Origin: Hydrangea macrophylla
Lineage: Eukaryota > Streptophyta > Magnoliopsida > Cornales > Hydrangeaceae
Assembly: GCA_033977485.1 (NCBI GenBank)
Contig: CM066991.1
Coordinates: forward strand, 126,127,999 to 126,191,998
DNA length: 64,000 nucleotides
Reading direction: 5' to 3'
The notes beneath the pieces were generated by a model. The model saw only the letters and a program-made list of their open reading frames with translations. It was not told the DNA's origin and ran no database searches. Below, in pieces: positions 54,028 through 64,000 of the stretch. Every line of letters starts with the position of its first letter. Positions within the stretch are counted from its first letter, which is position 1. The translations under genes were made by a program, and so were the position numbers.

Positions 54028-57000
54028 TGTCGCGCCCGCCCCGAAGGTGGGGGGCGGTCCCCTCGTGTGTCGCGACCGGTTATGTCTAGAGGCGTGAGAA
54101 GCGTGAAAGTAGGTGAGGTGTGTGAAAAGTGGGAGTAGGGCCAAGTAAGAGTTCAGAGTCGCCACCTAACATTTATTCGGGAGTTAGGATCCCTGCAAAG
54201 ACAATCGACACGATCATCTTTAACTTTTGGAAAAGTAAGGCCCTTTAAAAGTGTGACTCGAATAGTCATGCGAGACCAGAGTTCTTGAAGTGGGTTCGGG
54301 GACTCGATTATGCCGAGGGAAGGTGTTAGGCACCCTCGAGCATCCGTGACACACGGTTGCCGATTTTAGTGGTTTTCATAGTAATGGGGCGTAAGTAAGA
54401 AATAGTAGAATATATATACAACGCGAGCATCGTGACACGCAGTTACCAATTTACGTATCTCGATACGAGATAGTTTGAAAGTATATAGTTATGGCCGCAC
54501 CCAAGTGAGGGTTGCATACGTATCTCAACACGAGAATCAGGCCGTACGTAGTTCTGTGCAGTGTATATGTATGGATGTTTGGTCGATCTAGACCGTGAGT
54601 GTATAAAATAATATTTTGAGTAAAGTCGGTGTAGCTAGGAACTTTAACCTGTGCGGTGTAGTCCTAGACTTTAACCTTTGAGAAAGTAGTGAGTTATGAG
54701 AAAGTGTTTTTGAGTAAAAGTCGGGGTAGATCGACCATGCGACGGGTTTTTTGTATTTTTTTGTTTTTATGATTTTTTTTATCTTTTTGTTTTATGTGCC
54801 GGAAGTACGGGTCGGTGCCCATGAAGAGTGTGAAGACATACTTGTCTTACCTGTGCTGTTTGCAGATTCCAAGCAAAGTACCGGAAGTACGGGTCGGTGC
54901 CCAGTTTTGTAAAAATTGCCGGAAGTAAGGGTCGGTGCCCAGTAATGAAAAGAAGTATCATTTTTTGCGTTTCCTGATTTTATCTATGAAGATCTGTAAC
55001 AAGAGATAAAGTGCAGCCGGATGGGTCATTAGATCTCCTTCCGGCTGACGCAGGATAGAAAGTCCAAATCGGGCGGAGTTCGAGGCCTCCTTCCGACTGG
55101 CGCAAGATATAACAGTTTGATAAAGTTCAGCCAGGTGGGTCATTAGATCTCCTTCTGGCTGACGTAGGATATAAAGTCCAAATCGGGTGGAGTTCGAGGC
55201 CTCCTTCCGATTGGCGCAAGATATAACAGTTTGATAAAGTTCAGCCAGGTGAGTCATTAGATCTCCTTCTGGCTGACGCAGGATATAAAGTCCAAATCGG
55301 GTGGAGTTCGAGGCCTCCTTCCGACTGGCAAGAGAAGGCGGAATATCCGACCAGTGGATTTATAGGGAGACCACACCACTAAAGCATATAAGTAAATAAA
55401 AGAAAAGAAAAAGGCAGAATATCCGACCAGTGGATTTATAGGGAGCCCCAGACCACTAAAGCATATAAGTAAGTAAAAGAAAAGAAAAAGGCGGAATATC
55501 CGACTAGTGGATTTATAGGGAGCCCCAGACCACTAAGTGTAAGAGTTTGAGGGAGTCACCTGTGAAGAAGGGGGCAATTTGAGGCCCAGTCGGTGTTTTG
55601 TTGAGAAAGAAATGAAACAAAGCCGAGAAACGTAGCAGAAATAACCCAATAAGACCAAAGTCGTACTTTGACGCGAAATCGACTTGAAGGGATGTCATAG
55701 TTGGGTCCGGAAGGGCCGGAAGAGCCAGAATAGCCATAAGACGGGCCAGAATGGGCCCGGGCTGAGTTGAGCGGGACCCGCAGGGTCAGAACTGGCCGGT
55801 ATAGCTTGAAATAGACATATAAAATGCCAAACAGTCCTTAAGAGTTGGATTTGATCAATTCTGAGGTCACCGGTGCGTCCGGAACGGCCAAATTAGCTAG
55901 GAACAAGTGTCCGTTCGTTGAAATCTGGACCCGGAGTGGAGAAAAGTGGGAAAAACCAAAGTGGGGCCTAAATGCCACGTCAGCAGACCACGTGTCAGTC
56001 AACGACACGTGGCGGCTTCTGGTTGGCTGGTCAAAGCTGACTTAGCAGTGACAAGTGGTAAGTCAACGCGGTGACGTGGCAGTCAATGCCACGTGCCCAC
56101 CTCTGATTCGTTGGGGGCGATGACGTGGCAGAGACACGTGGCAGTCATGCCACATGGCAGACTATGATTGGCCAGTCAATGCTGAGCTGGCGTTGACGTG
56201 GCAGACACGTGGTAGTTGATTGGGCTGTTGACTCAGCAGTCCTGGCCACGTGGCGGTGTCTGATTGGCGGGTCAAAGCTGAGTCAGCGCTGACTCAGCGC
56301 TGACTGTCTGGTTGCGCGTGGGACGGGCGGAACGGAGGGGTGGTGGCCCGTGTAGCGCGTGCGGCATTTCCTTTAGCGGTAGGAGGCTGGGCTTCTGGCG
56401 ACGGCGTCGTCTGGGCCAGACGATGAGGTTGGTGGTGGTGTTTTCCGGCGGGTGTTGCCGGAAAGTCTGCCGGAGCAGCTTCTGTGCAGCGGTGGCGCGT
56501 GGGAGCGTCTGGTGGCGCGTGCGGCTTCCTTCGGTGTGCTTTTGTGTTCAGACCACTGGGGTTGGCTCCGTTTTTCCGAGAGGAAGGTCCTGGTGTGGGC
56601 GGTGAGGTAGGTAGAAGTGGTTAAGGCTGTGTTTGGTTGGATTTTCAGCTTCTGGGCAGTGGCTAAGGCTCTGTTTGGTTAAACTGCTTTTCTGGGCTCT
56701 CCGAGGGTCCTTTGAGACTGGGTTTGTGAGGGGAGTTGGGTAATGGGGTGGTGACAGTGGGTTTTTGGTGGTGGAGACAGTGGTGGTGGTGATATGGCTG
56801 TGTTTGGTTAGCAACCAAACATAGCCTAAGGGTTTTGGGAGGACTTTGTTTTAGCCAAACAAGGCCTTAAAGAGAGGCTGCCCTCCTTTTTTTTTTTTTT
56901 GTGCGTGGCCATGGCTTTCTATTTATAGAAAGAATTTTTGAAACCCTATATGGGTTATAATCCCATGTAGGCGGAACGCGTGGTTGTAGGTTCCAACTTT

Positions 57001-57856
57001 CGATCAGGACCTTTGATCGATTCCGAGCTTTGTTCCTTGATATTTTTCAATCCGAGCGTCCGATTCGGATGATTCGAAAAGATCTGGGCTCGGTTTAACG
57101 TCCTCCTCAAATCCGTATGGTTGGATCGGAATTCGTTTGAAACCCAGAAACGACTCCATTTTCTTCAGACCATCGACGTCTGATCTAGACCGTCTAAACT
57201 TTGACTGTCGAAATCTTTTGATCCGACCGTCTGATCTTCCTGATTCAAGATGATTTGAATTCGTATTGACGTTCTCTTTGAATCAGTACGGTTCGATTGA
57301 GAATCTCAGATTTAGAAATGACCGTTTTGCCCTTGTCTTTCCCAATTGAGTCTTGAAACTTCGATTAGACGTCGTTTCTTCTCTGATTGTCTGATTGGAC
57401 TGATTCAAGTCGCCGAACCTCTGTTTTTCTTCGTATTTCAGTCATTCATATTTATTCGGACTTTCAGTGCTTCCAGATTGACAATCGTGTCCCTTTTTCT
57501 CGATTTCGGTGTGCCGAAGCTTTCGATCGGAGACCGATTCTTCGTCGGTTATCAGAATTTGATGATTTGAAGTTCCGTGGCCCGAATTGATGCATGTTGA
57601 GTCCTGGCATAATTGAATTTGTCCTTTGGTCATCCCAGACTCTGATATGTTGACTTTAAGTTCGAATCGGTCCTGATTATTAACCTCCGGGAAACCCGGA
57701 ATGCAGTACGTTTGCATCGGTGCTGCTTACGACGTTGATTTGACATCTGGGGATCCTGGTTGGACTCTGAAGCTTTTTCTTTGATTTGCGTGCCTGGTGG
57801 GCCCCCCCTGCGACAGTTATTTCTTTTTTTTGGCAGGTCAAAATGGGGTGTCTACA
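54028..57856 (-). repeat. outer Tat 5' LTR, 3.83 kb
   Basis: Partner of 24468-28310. About 45 substitutions by eye, a 12-bp deletion ('aacgttttggaa' missing near 54230), small indels near 56345 and 56785, and T/C-run length changes. Same tandem arrays, CACGTG cluster (about 55970-56260) and TATA-like box (56919-56928). Confidence 0.9.
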
Positions 57857-58094
57857 GGGACAATAGGATGTTGTAATAAGAATTTTTATTGTTTTAACTT
57901 ATGTTTAATTTGGTATGTTAGAATGGATTTTAAACCGTTGTAATAGTTAGTGACATGTTGTAATTCTGCTTTAGAAATGTTTTAATACAGCTAAGATTAC
58001 TTTGGATTGAGTTTGGATTGAGTGGTTGATCATTGGTGAAAGTTAGGGAACTTTTCAACTTGAATTTCTGCAGTTTTGGCTGCTGTCAGAGGAG

Positions 58095-58321
58095 CAGTCG
58101 ACGGGGCAGTCGACGGGATAGTGCAGTTAACTATTTTCCCTTATTATGGTAAAAGCAGTCGACGTGGCAGTCGACGGGACAGTGCAGTCCAGCTATTTTT
58201 CTTATTTTTGGCAAAAGCAGTCGACTGGGCCCCGCCTCAGTCGACTGGACCTCTGAAGGTTGAAGTATTCTTTTTGTTTCTGCTTACTCCAGTCGACTGA
58301 GGGTCCCGACCCAGTCGACTG
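58095..58321. repeat. GTCGAC palindrome cluster 3 (in the solo LTR)
   Basis: Eight GTCGAC cores in about 225 bp, as CAGTCGACGGG and CAGTCGACTG pairs spaced by about 10-20 bp. The host element is a different family from the SIRE element that carries clusters 1 and 2. Confidence 0.85.
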
Positions 58322-58463
58322 AACCTCTGTTTTCGAAAATGTGTTTTGTTTTTCCGCTGCGTGTGTTCTTTAAACCTAATTTTTTGGAACGTTAATGAAT
58401 TGGTTTAGCCTCGGTGGCGTGCCACGGGTTCCGGTTCCGTTATTGTGGGACCGGGCTGTGACA

Positions 58464-59003
58464 AGTATTATCACAATTTATGGGAATATGATCATAATAA
58501 AGTCCGAAATCTTCTAATTGTTGTTTCATATAAAGTGTTTGAGCACAACAACTTCCAGCAGCTATATATTCGGCTTCGGCCGTGGATAGAGCTACCAAAT
58601 TTTGTTTCTTGCTAAACCATGAGACAAGCGAGTGTCCTAAGAAATGACATGTGCCACTAGTACTTTTACGATCAATTTTACAACCGGCAAAATCCGCATC
58701 CGAAAAACTTGTTAATTCAAAAGAAGTATTTTTAGGATACCAAAGACCTAAGTCTATAGTACCTAGAAGATAACGAAAAATACGTTTAACCGCAATGACA
58801 TGTGATTCCTTGGGTGAAGCTTGAAATCTAGCACAGAGGCATACGCTAAACATGATATCCGGTCTACTTGCGGTGAGATACAATAGACTACCAATCATTC
58901 CCCGAAAAAGCTTACAATCCACCGGCTTGCCGGTTTCATCTTTATCAAGTTTTAAAGTAGAACTCATAGGGGTTTGAAAAACTTTGCTTCCTTCCAATCC
59001 AAA
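58464..59003 (-). pseudogene. SIRE pol fragment: end of RT and most of RNase H
   Basis: The - strand translation has FQTPMSSTLKLDKDETGK, YRGMIGSLLYL-like FRGMIGSLLYLTASRPDI, VKRIFRYLLGT, FSDADFAGCKIDRKSTSG, ALSTAEAEYIAAGSCC, and ends with INCDNT. This is classic SIRE pol. It continues from 62816 and into 22992 once the two insertions are removed. No stop inside. Confidence 0.92.
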
Positions 59004-60784
59004 TGTAGTAACCCGTGTTTTCATGTTTAAATTGACGATTTAAACTTCGTGTGCGATTTTAGCGAAAATTGGTCACATGGGTATTTTGGTCATTTTTTTC
59101 AATTTTATAAGTCATGAACTAAAAATATATTTTTTTTGGGAAAAGTTGCGTGAGATTAAATGATTTGGTATTCGTGTTGGAAATTAAGATTTTTCGAGTC
59201 ATATTTAAAATTAAATCTAATATTTTCTCTTTTAATGTTAACAGTAGCAGAATTTTGTTTTCAGATTTTTGTTAGGAAAACGAAGGAAATTTAAGGTTCT
59301 GCCCGCGTTGTCCCAAGCAAAACTCGATTCTGCACACTTTTCGTCTAATGCAATTTTCTCAGATTCTGCACCGTTTGGGCAGAAAACGAGGATTACAGTA
59401 GCAGTTTTAGTGTATCAGAAATTAAATCTAATATTTTCTCTTTTAATAATTAGATTGTTAGGCCATTATGTTTGGTTATTTATAATATTAGTGGAGTTAT
59501 ATGTGCATTAGTGTATGATTACATCATCTTGCATATTCCTTATAAACTACCAATTAATTAGAAGTTAGTGGGTTGTTAGGCCATTATGCTTGGTTATTTA
59601 TACACTAATATTAGTGGAGTTATAGGTGCATTAGTGTATGTTTACATCATCTTGCATATTCATTTTAAACTACCAATGAATTAGAAGTTGGTGGTTAATA
59701 ATTAGATTGTTAGGCCATTATGTTTGGTTATTTATAATATTAGTGGAGTTATAGGTGCATTAGTGTATGTTTACATCATCTTGCATATTCCTTATAAACT
59801 ACCAATTAATTAGAAGTTAGTGGTTAATAATTAGATTGTTAGGCCATTATGTTTGGTTATTTATACACTAATATTAGTGGAGTTATAGGTGCATTAGTGT
59901 ATGTTTACATCATCTTGAATATTCCTTATAAACTACCCATTAATTAGAAGTTAGTGGTTAATAAGTGGATTGTTAGGTCATTGTCTCCAAGTGAAAGCTT
60001 GGCTATTTATACACTCACATACTCTCTCAAACACACACATTCTATACTTCTAGCATAGAGAGCTTGAGAGAGTCACATAGAGAGAGATTTATATATATAT
60101 ACACAATTATAGATATACATACACCTCGAGTTAGAAGAAGAAGAAGAAGAAGAAGAGAAGTGTTTGGGAGTTGCTCAACATCATTTATAGGTACCGGGTT
60201 GTGTACAATATGCTTTCTAAATTCTCCGGAGTATTTCTTTGTTATCTCTACTTGTACTCTTTTTGCAGTTATGTTGTGTTTTCATTTGGAATCAATGAGT
60301 ATGTGTTTATTCCTAAGTGCTATGGGACTAAAGGGTCATGAGCAAGGAGCACCTACCAACAGTCCAACAGGCCTCAGGGACCGACGTACTGGAGACGGGT
60401 GAGGTGAGGTGAGGTGTCTCTTGCTATGTGATCAAGAGGAACCTGGTATGATGCTATTGGTATGAGCGTTTGGGTAGTGTGAGCAGTTGGGTTGTGAGAC
60501 TGGTCAATTGATTTGATGTCGTTCTATGTATTTGATTGTCATTATCCTTTTGAGCCTTTATTATTCATGTCATATTGTATACTTCCCGGTATGGTTTTTA
60601 GATGCAGGCAGTGCCGGTAACCGAAGCCTAGAAGGGAGATAAGGTTAAGGATGATATAGGAGATCCGTGGAGAATATGGACCTGCTGGGAGTTTTAAAGA
60701 AATTTTGTATTTTTATTTTAAAGAATCAAGTGTGACTTATTTAATTTTTCAATGGAAATACGCTTATTTTTGCGGGGCGTCACA
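59004..60784 (+). repeat. 5' LTR of the young chromovirus derivative
   Basis: From TGTAGTAACCCGTG to GGGGCGTCACA. It contains the 118-134 bp tandem repeats, a TATA-like TATTTATA (60004-60011) and a GAA microsatellite (60135-60158). Confidence 0.93.
59455..60000. repeat. 118-134 bp tandem repeats inside the LTR
   Basis: Units begin 'ttgttaggccattatg' at 59455, 59573, 59707, 59836 and 59970. They contain 'tggagttat', 'gtgcattagtgtatg' and 'acatcatcttg'. The same array is in the 3' LTR from about 61480. It is absent from the older copy at 17876 and explains its shorter LTR. The last unit runs into the TATA-like box, so the array sits in the U3 promoter region. Confidence 0.88.
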
Positions 60785-61028
60785 AATGGTATCAGAGCCT
60801 GTCCCCAGCCGGAAATTTAGGACTAAGTCAAGGTTAGATAGTCTACATCGCCTGGGAGGAGTCAGAGAAAGTTGAAAAAAAAAAAAAAAAAAAAATTTTT
60901 TTTGTTATTTTATAAAACAAAATATGCTAGATTTGTTTTAAACATTATTTTAAGAAATTTATGAAGTTATTTACCAAATGCTTTTATCTCTAGATTTCGG
61001 GACGAAATCTCTATTAAGGAGGGTAGAT
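60785..61028 (+). other. internal region: primer site, integrase tail, polypurine tract
   Basis: TGGTATCAGAGCC at 60787-60799. An A-run/T-run at 60876-60903. 'tctagatttcgggacgaaat' (60991 on) starts the integrase tail. AAGGAGGGTAGAT (61016-61028) is the polypurine tract. The stop codon TAG of the residual integrase lies in the first bases of the 3' LTR, as in Tekay elements. Confidence 0.85.
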
Positions 61029-62810
61029 TGTAGTAACCCGTGTTTTCATGTTTAAATTGACGATTTAAACTTCGTGTGCGATTTTAGCGAAAATTGGTCA
61101 CATGGGTATTTTGGTCATTTTTTTCAATTTTATAAGTCATGAACTAAAAATATATTTTTTTTGGGAAAAGTTGCGTGAGATTAAATGATTTGGTATTCGT
61201 GTTGGAAATTAAGATTTTTCGAGTCATATTTAAAATTAAATCTAATATTTTCTCTTTTAATGTTAACAGTAGCAGAATTTTGTTTTCAGATTTTTGTTAG
61301 GAAAACGAAGGAAATTTAAGGTTCTGCCCGCGTTGTCCCAAGCAAAACTCGATTCTGCACACTTTTCGTCTAATGCAATTTTCTCAGATTCTGCACCGTT
61401 TGGGCAGAAAACGAGGATTACAGTAGCAGTTTTAGTGTATCAGAAATTAAATCTAATATTTTCTCTTTTAATAATTAGATTGTTAGGCCATTATGTTTGG
61501 TTATTTATAATATTAGTGGAGTTATATGTGCATTAGTGTATGATTACATCATCTTGCATATTCCTTATAAACTACCAATTAATTAGAAGTTAGTGGGTTG
61601 TTAGGCCATTATGCTTGGTTATTTATACACTAATATTAGTGGAGTTATAGGTGCATTAGTGTATGTTTACATCATCTTGCATATTCATTTTAAACTACCA
61701 ATCAATTAGAAGTTGGTGGTTAATAATTAGATTGTTAGGCCATTATGTTTGGTTATTTATAATATTAGTGGAGTTATAGGTGCATTAGTGTATGTTTACA
61801 TCATCTTGCATATTCCTTATAAACTACCAATTAATTAGAAGTTAGTGGTTAATAATTAGATTGTTAGGCCATTATGTTTGGTTATTTATACACTAATATT
61901 AGTGGAGTTATAGGTGCATTAGTGTATGTTTACATCATCTTGAATATTCCTTATAAACTACCCATTAATTAGAAGTTAGTGGTTAATAAGTGGATTGTTA
62001 GGTCATTGTCTCCAAGTGAAAGCTTGGCTATTTATACACTCACATACTCTCTCAAACACACACATTCTATACTTCTAGCATAGAGAGCTTGAGAGAGTCA
62101 CATAGAGAGAGATTTATATATATATACACAATTATAGATATACATACACCTCGAGTTAGAAGAAGAAGAAGAAGAAGAAGAGAAGTGTTTGGGAGTTGCT
62201 CAACATCATTTATAGGTACCGGGTTGTGTACAATATGCTTTCTAAATTCTCCGGAGTATTTCTTTGTTATCTCTACTTGTACTTCTTTTTGCAGTTATGT
62301 TGTGTTTTCATTTGGAATCAATGAGTATGTGTTTATTGCTAAGTGCTATGGGACTAAAGGGTCATGAGCAAGGAGCACCTACCAACAGTCCAACAGGCCT
62401 CAGGGACCGACGTACTGGAGACGGGTGAGGTGAGGTGAGGTGTCTCTTGCTATGTGATCAAGAGGAACCTGGTATGATGCTATTGGTATGAGCGTTTGGG
62501 TAGTGTGAGCAGTTGGGTTGTGAGACTGGTCAATTGATTTGATGTCGTTCTATGTATTTGATTGTCATTATCCTTTTGAGCCTTTATTATTCATGTCATA
62601 TTGTATACTTCCCGGTATGGTTTTTAGATGCAGGCAGTGCCGGTAACCGAAGCCTAGAAGGGAGATAAGGTTAAGGATGATATAGGAGATCCGTGGAGAA
62701 TATGGACCTGCTGGGAGTTTTAAAGAAATTTTGTATTTTTATTTTAAAGAATCAAGTGTGACTTATTTAATTTTTCAATGGAAATACGCTTATTTTTGCG
62801 GGGCGTCACA
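61029..62810 (+). repeat. 3' LTR of the young chromovirus derivative
   Basis: Nearly the same as 59004-60784. The differences seen are G/C in 'accaatgaatt', an extra T in 'tgtacttcttttt', and C/G in 'tttattcctaag'. Confidence 0.93.
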
Positions 62811-62815
62811 CCAAA

Positions 62816-64000
62816 TCTTTTTAAAAGATCTTTAATATACTTGGATTGATTTATGAAAATGCCATCTTTATGTTGCTTTATTTGAAATCCAAGAAAGAAG
62901 TTTAGCTCCCCCATCAAACTCATTTCAAATTCATTTTGCATACATGATGCAAATTCTTCACACATCTTCTCATTTGTAGCTCTAAAGATAATAGCGTCCA
63001 CGTAAATTTGAACAAGCAAGATATTTTCATTTGAGGTTTTAACAAAAAGAGTAGTATCAATTTTTCCTCGATTAAAATCAAGATCAATAAGATATTTACT
63101 TAATCTATCATACCAAGCACGTGGAGCTTGTTTTAAACCATATAAAGCTTTTGTGAGTTTAAAAACATGATCTGGAAGATGTGGATTTTCAAAACCGGGG
63201 GGTTGTTTAACATAGACTTCCTCGCAGATAAAGGCATTTAGAAAGGCACTTTTCACATCCATTTGAAAAAGTTTGAAATTTTTATAACAAGCAAAGGCAA
63301 GAAGCATCCTAATGGCTTCGAGTCTAGCTACGGGAGCATAGGTCTCCTCGTAGTCTATACCTTCTTCTTGATTATAGCCTTGGGCAACTAATCTAGCCTT
63401 GTTTCTCACAACAATGCCGGATTCATCCATTTTGTTTCGAAAAACCCATTTTGTTCCAATAATAGTGTGATCAGTTGGTTTAGGAACAAGGGTCCAAACT
63501 TCATTTCTCTCAAATTGATTGAGCTCTTCTTGCATAGCCAATAACCAATATTCATCGTTCTCGGCTTCATCAAAATTTTTGGGTTCAATTTGAGATAGAA
63601 ATGCTAAATTATTACAAATATTTTTTAGAGATGATCTAGTAGCTACACCTTGACTAGGATCTCCTAGGATTTGATCAATAGGATGATTAGGCACATTTTT
63701 CCATTCAAAAGGAAGATCACTTCTAGATTCCACTCTAGGTGGTTCAATGGAAAGAGAATCTTCTTTCTTAGAGTTTTCAAGAGGTAAAGAGTTTGAGCTA
63801 TTGTTTTCAACATTATTTGAAATATCTTTGGGAGTGTCAATGTCATCGTCTAAAACTTTCTTAAAAGGATTTGCTTCATCAAAAACGACGTGCATTGATT
63901 CTTCTACAATCAACGTTCTTTTATTAAAAACTCTATAGGCTTTGCTAATTTGAGAATATCCAAGAAAAATGCCTTCATCCGATTTAGCATCAAATTTTCC
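62816..64000 (-). pseudogene. SIRE pol fragment: integrase C-end and RT, catalytic motif lost
   Basis: Open on the - strand from the window edge. The translation of 63914-64000 reads GIFLGYS and so on, the end of integrase. Then an acidic linker ([13 protein letters not shown]), the RT start ([18 protein letters not shown]), [61 protein letters not shown]. The RT active site reads YVDAIIF where YVDDIIF is expected, so the second catalytic Asp is gone. Reading stops at 62816 at the inserted element, just after LLKRFG. The frame is otherwise intact. Confidence 0.92.

Larger units (their letters stand above)
24468..57856 (-). mobile_element. outer Tat-like Ty3/gypsy element without coding capacity
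   Basis: LTRs are 24468-28310 and 54028-57856 (about 3.84 kb, about 1.2 percent divergent by eye plus a few indels). GGGAC is duplicated on both sides (24463-24467, 57857-57861). A tRNA-Arg-type primer site next to the right LTR and a polypurine tract next to the left LTR give the - strand. Its own internal region is 28311-28963 plus 49628-54027, about 5.05 kb, with only repeats and no gag or pol. It is a large retrotransposon derivative that must have been moved by proteins from a relative. The inner Tat element interrupts it. Confidence 0.88.
22993..58463. mobile_element. solo LTR (about 2.08 kb) split by the Tat insertion
   Basis: The outer parts are 22993-24467 and 57862-58463. The left end reads TATAACACCC, which looks like a decayed TGTAACACCC, and the right end reads GGGCTGTGACA. 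AGTAT flanks both sides (22988-22992, 58464-58468). There is no second LTR, primer site or coding sequence, so it is a solo LTR left by recombination, of a gypsy-type element judging by size and termini. A TATA-like TATATATAG lies at 23527-23535 on +. The gap 24468-57861 is the outer Tat element plus its duplication GGGAC. Confidence 0.78.
59004..62810 (+). mobile_element. young non-autonomous chromovirus-derived LTR element, 3.8 kb
   Basis: LTRs 59004-60784 and 61029-62810 (1781 and 1782 bp) with about three differences, and only 244 bp between them. CCAAA flanks both sides (58999-59003, 62811-62815). The internal part keeps a Met-tRNA primer site (60787) and, at its end, about 14 codons (SRFRDEISIKEGRL then stop), the C-terminal tail of Tekay-like chromovirus integrase, followed by the polypurine tract. 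So it is a deletion derivative of an autonomous chromovirus that still moves with proteins supplied in trans. Confidence 0.93.
19316..64000 (-). mobile_element. SIRE-type Ty1/Copia retrotransposon, interrupted twice, continues past the window
   Basis: On the - strand: integrase C-end and RT (64000-62816), rest of RT and most of RNase H (59003-58464), end of RNase H (22992-22763), an env-like frame (22251-20953), polypurine tract and 3' LTR (20509-19316). A pol followed by an extra envelope-like frame with a C-terminal coiled coil is the SIRE arrangement. The missing pieces are explained by two insertions with clean 5-bp duplications: 22993-58463 (AGTAT) and 59004-62810 (CCAAA). The 5' LTR, gag and most of integrase are outside the window. 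The RT catalytic motif is damaged, so the copy is dead. Confidence 0.88.

Noticed and set aside
54028..57856. Segmental duplication of 24468-28310
   Set aside because: Explained as the two LTRs of one element: TG..CA ends, PBS and PPT next to them and a GGGAC target duplication outside.
61029..62810. Simple tandem duplication of 59004-60784
   Set aside because: The spacer holds a primer-binding site, integrase tail and polypurine tract, and CCAAA flanks the whole block, so these are LTRs.

Overview
The window is nuclear DNA from a flowering plant, most likely a eudicot. The evidence is spliced plant genes with GT..AG introns, Copia, SIRE, Tat and chromovirus-type LTR retrotransposons, an Au-like SINE, Stowaway- and hAT-like MITEs, and many CT/GA microsatellites. 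I cannot name the species.

Left part (1-17.2 kb) is genic. A small two-exon gene on the + strand (996-1086 and 9641-9765, 71 aa, membrane-anchored, function unknown) has an 8.55 kb intron that hosts a decayed Copia element (3836-8795, antisense to the gene). Convergent to it lies a complete five-exon gene on the - strand (12281-16833, 201 aa) that I recognise as U1 snRNP protein C, the zinc-finger protein of the spliceosomal U1 particle. Its introns hold CT repeats, an Au-like SINE and other repeats. Both genes carry a CT tract in the sense strand of their 5' leader or promoter.

Right part (17.9-64 kb) is one nested stack of LTR retrotransposons, with target-site duplications (TSDs) that can be read directly. 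The base is a chromovirus-derived non-autonomous element (17876-19315). A SIRE-type Copia element (- strand, 19316 to beyond the window) broke it. Two things then broke the SIRE: a 2.1 kb solo LTR (22993-58463, in RNase H, TSD AGTAT) and a young non-autonomous element (59004-62810, in RT, TSD CCAAA). The solo LTR was broken by a large Tat-like element without coding capacity (24468-57856, - strand, 3.8 kb LTRs, TSD GGGAC). That was in turn broken by a young, nearly intact Tat-lineage element (28964-49622, + strand, 3.1 kb LTRs, TSD CTACG).

The innermost Tat element is the most interesting object. It encodes gag, protease, a G-patch-like segment, RT and RNase H in one 1568-codon frame, then a single amber codon, then a second (archaeal-type) RNase H and a complete integrase. 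Between integrase and the 3' LTR it carries an antisense cargo: a six-coding-exon gene for a 562-aa plant-mobile-domain (PMD) protein whose introns are all phase 0 with consensus splice sites, and a separate 332-codon antisense frame resembling DUF7745/PMD-like proteins. A GC-rich triple hairpin just upstream of the antisense gene also occurs, in the same orientation relative to transcription, upstream of the TATA box in the element's own LTRs.

By-eye LTR comparison gives a consistent order of events: intronic Copia LTRs differ by about 5 percent, outer Tat by about 1.2 percent, inner Tat by about 0.2 percent, and the inserted chromovirus derivative by about three differences in 1.78 kb. No tRNA, rRNA or CRISPR was seen.
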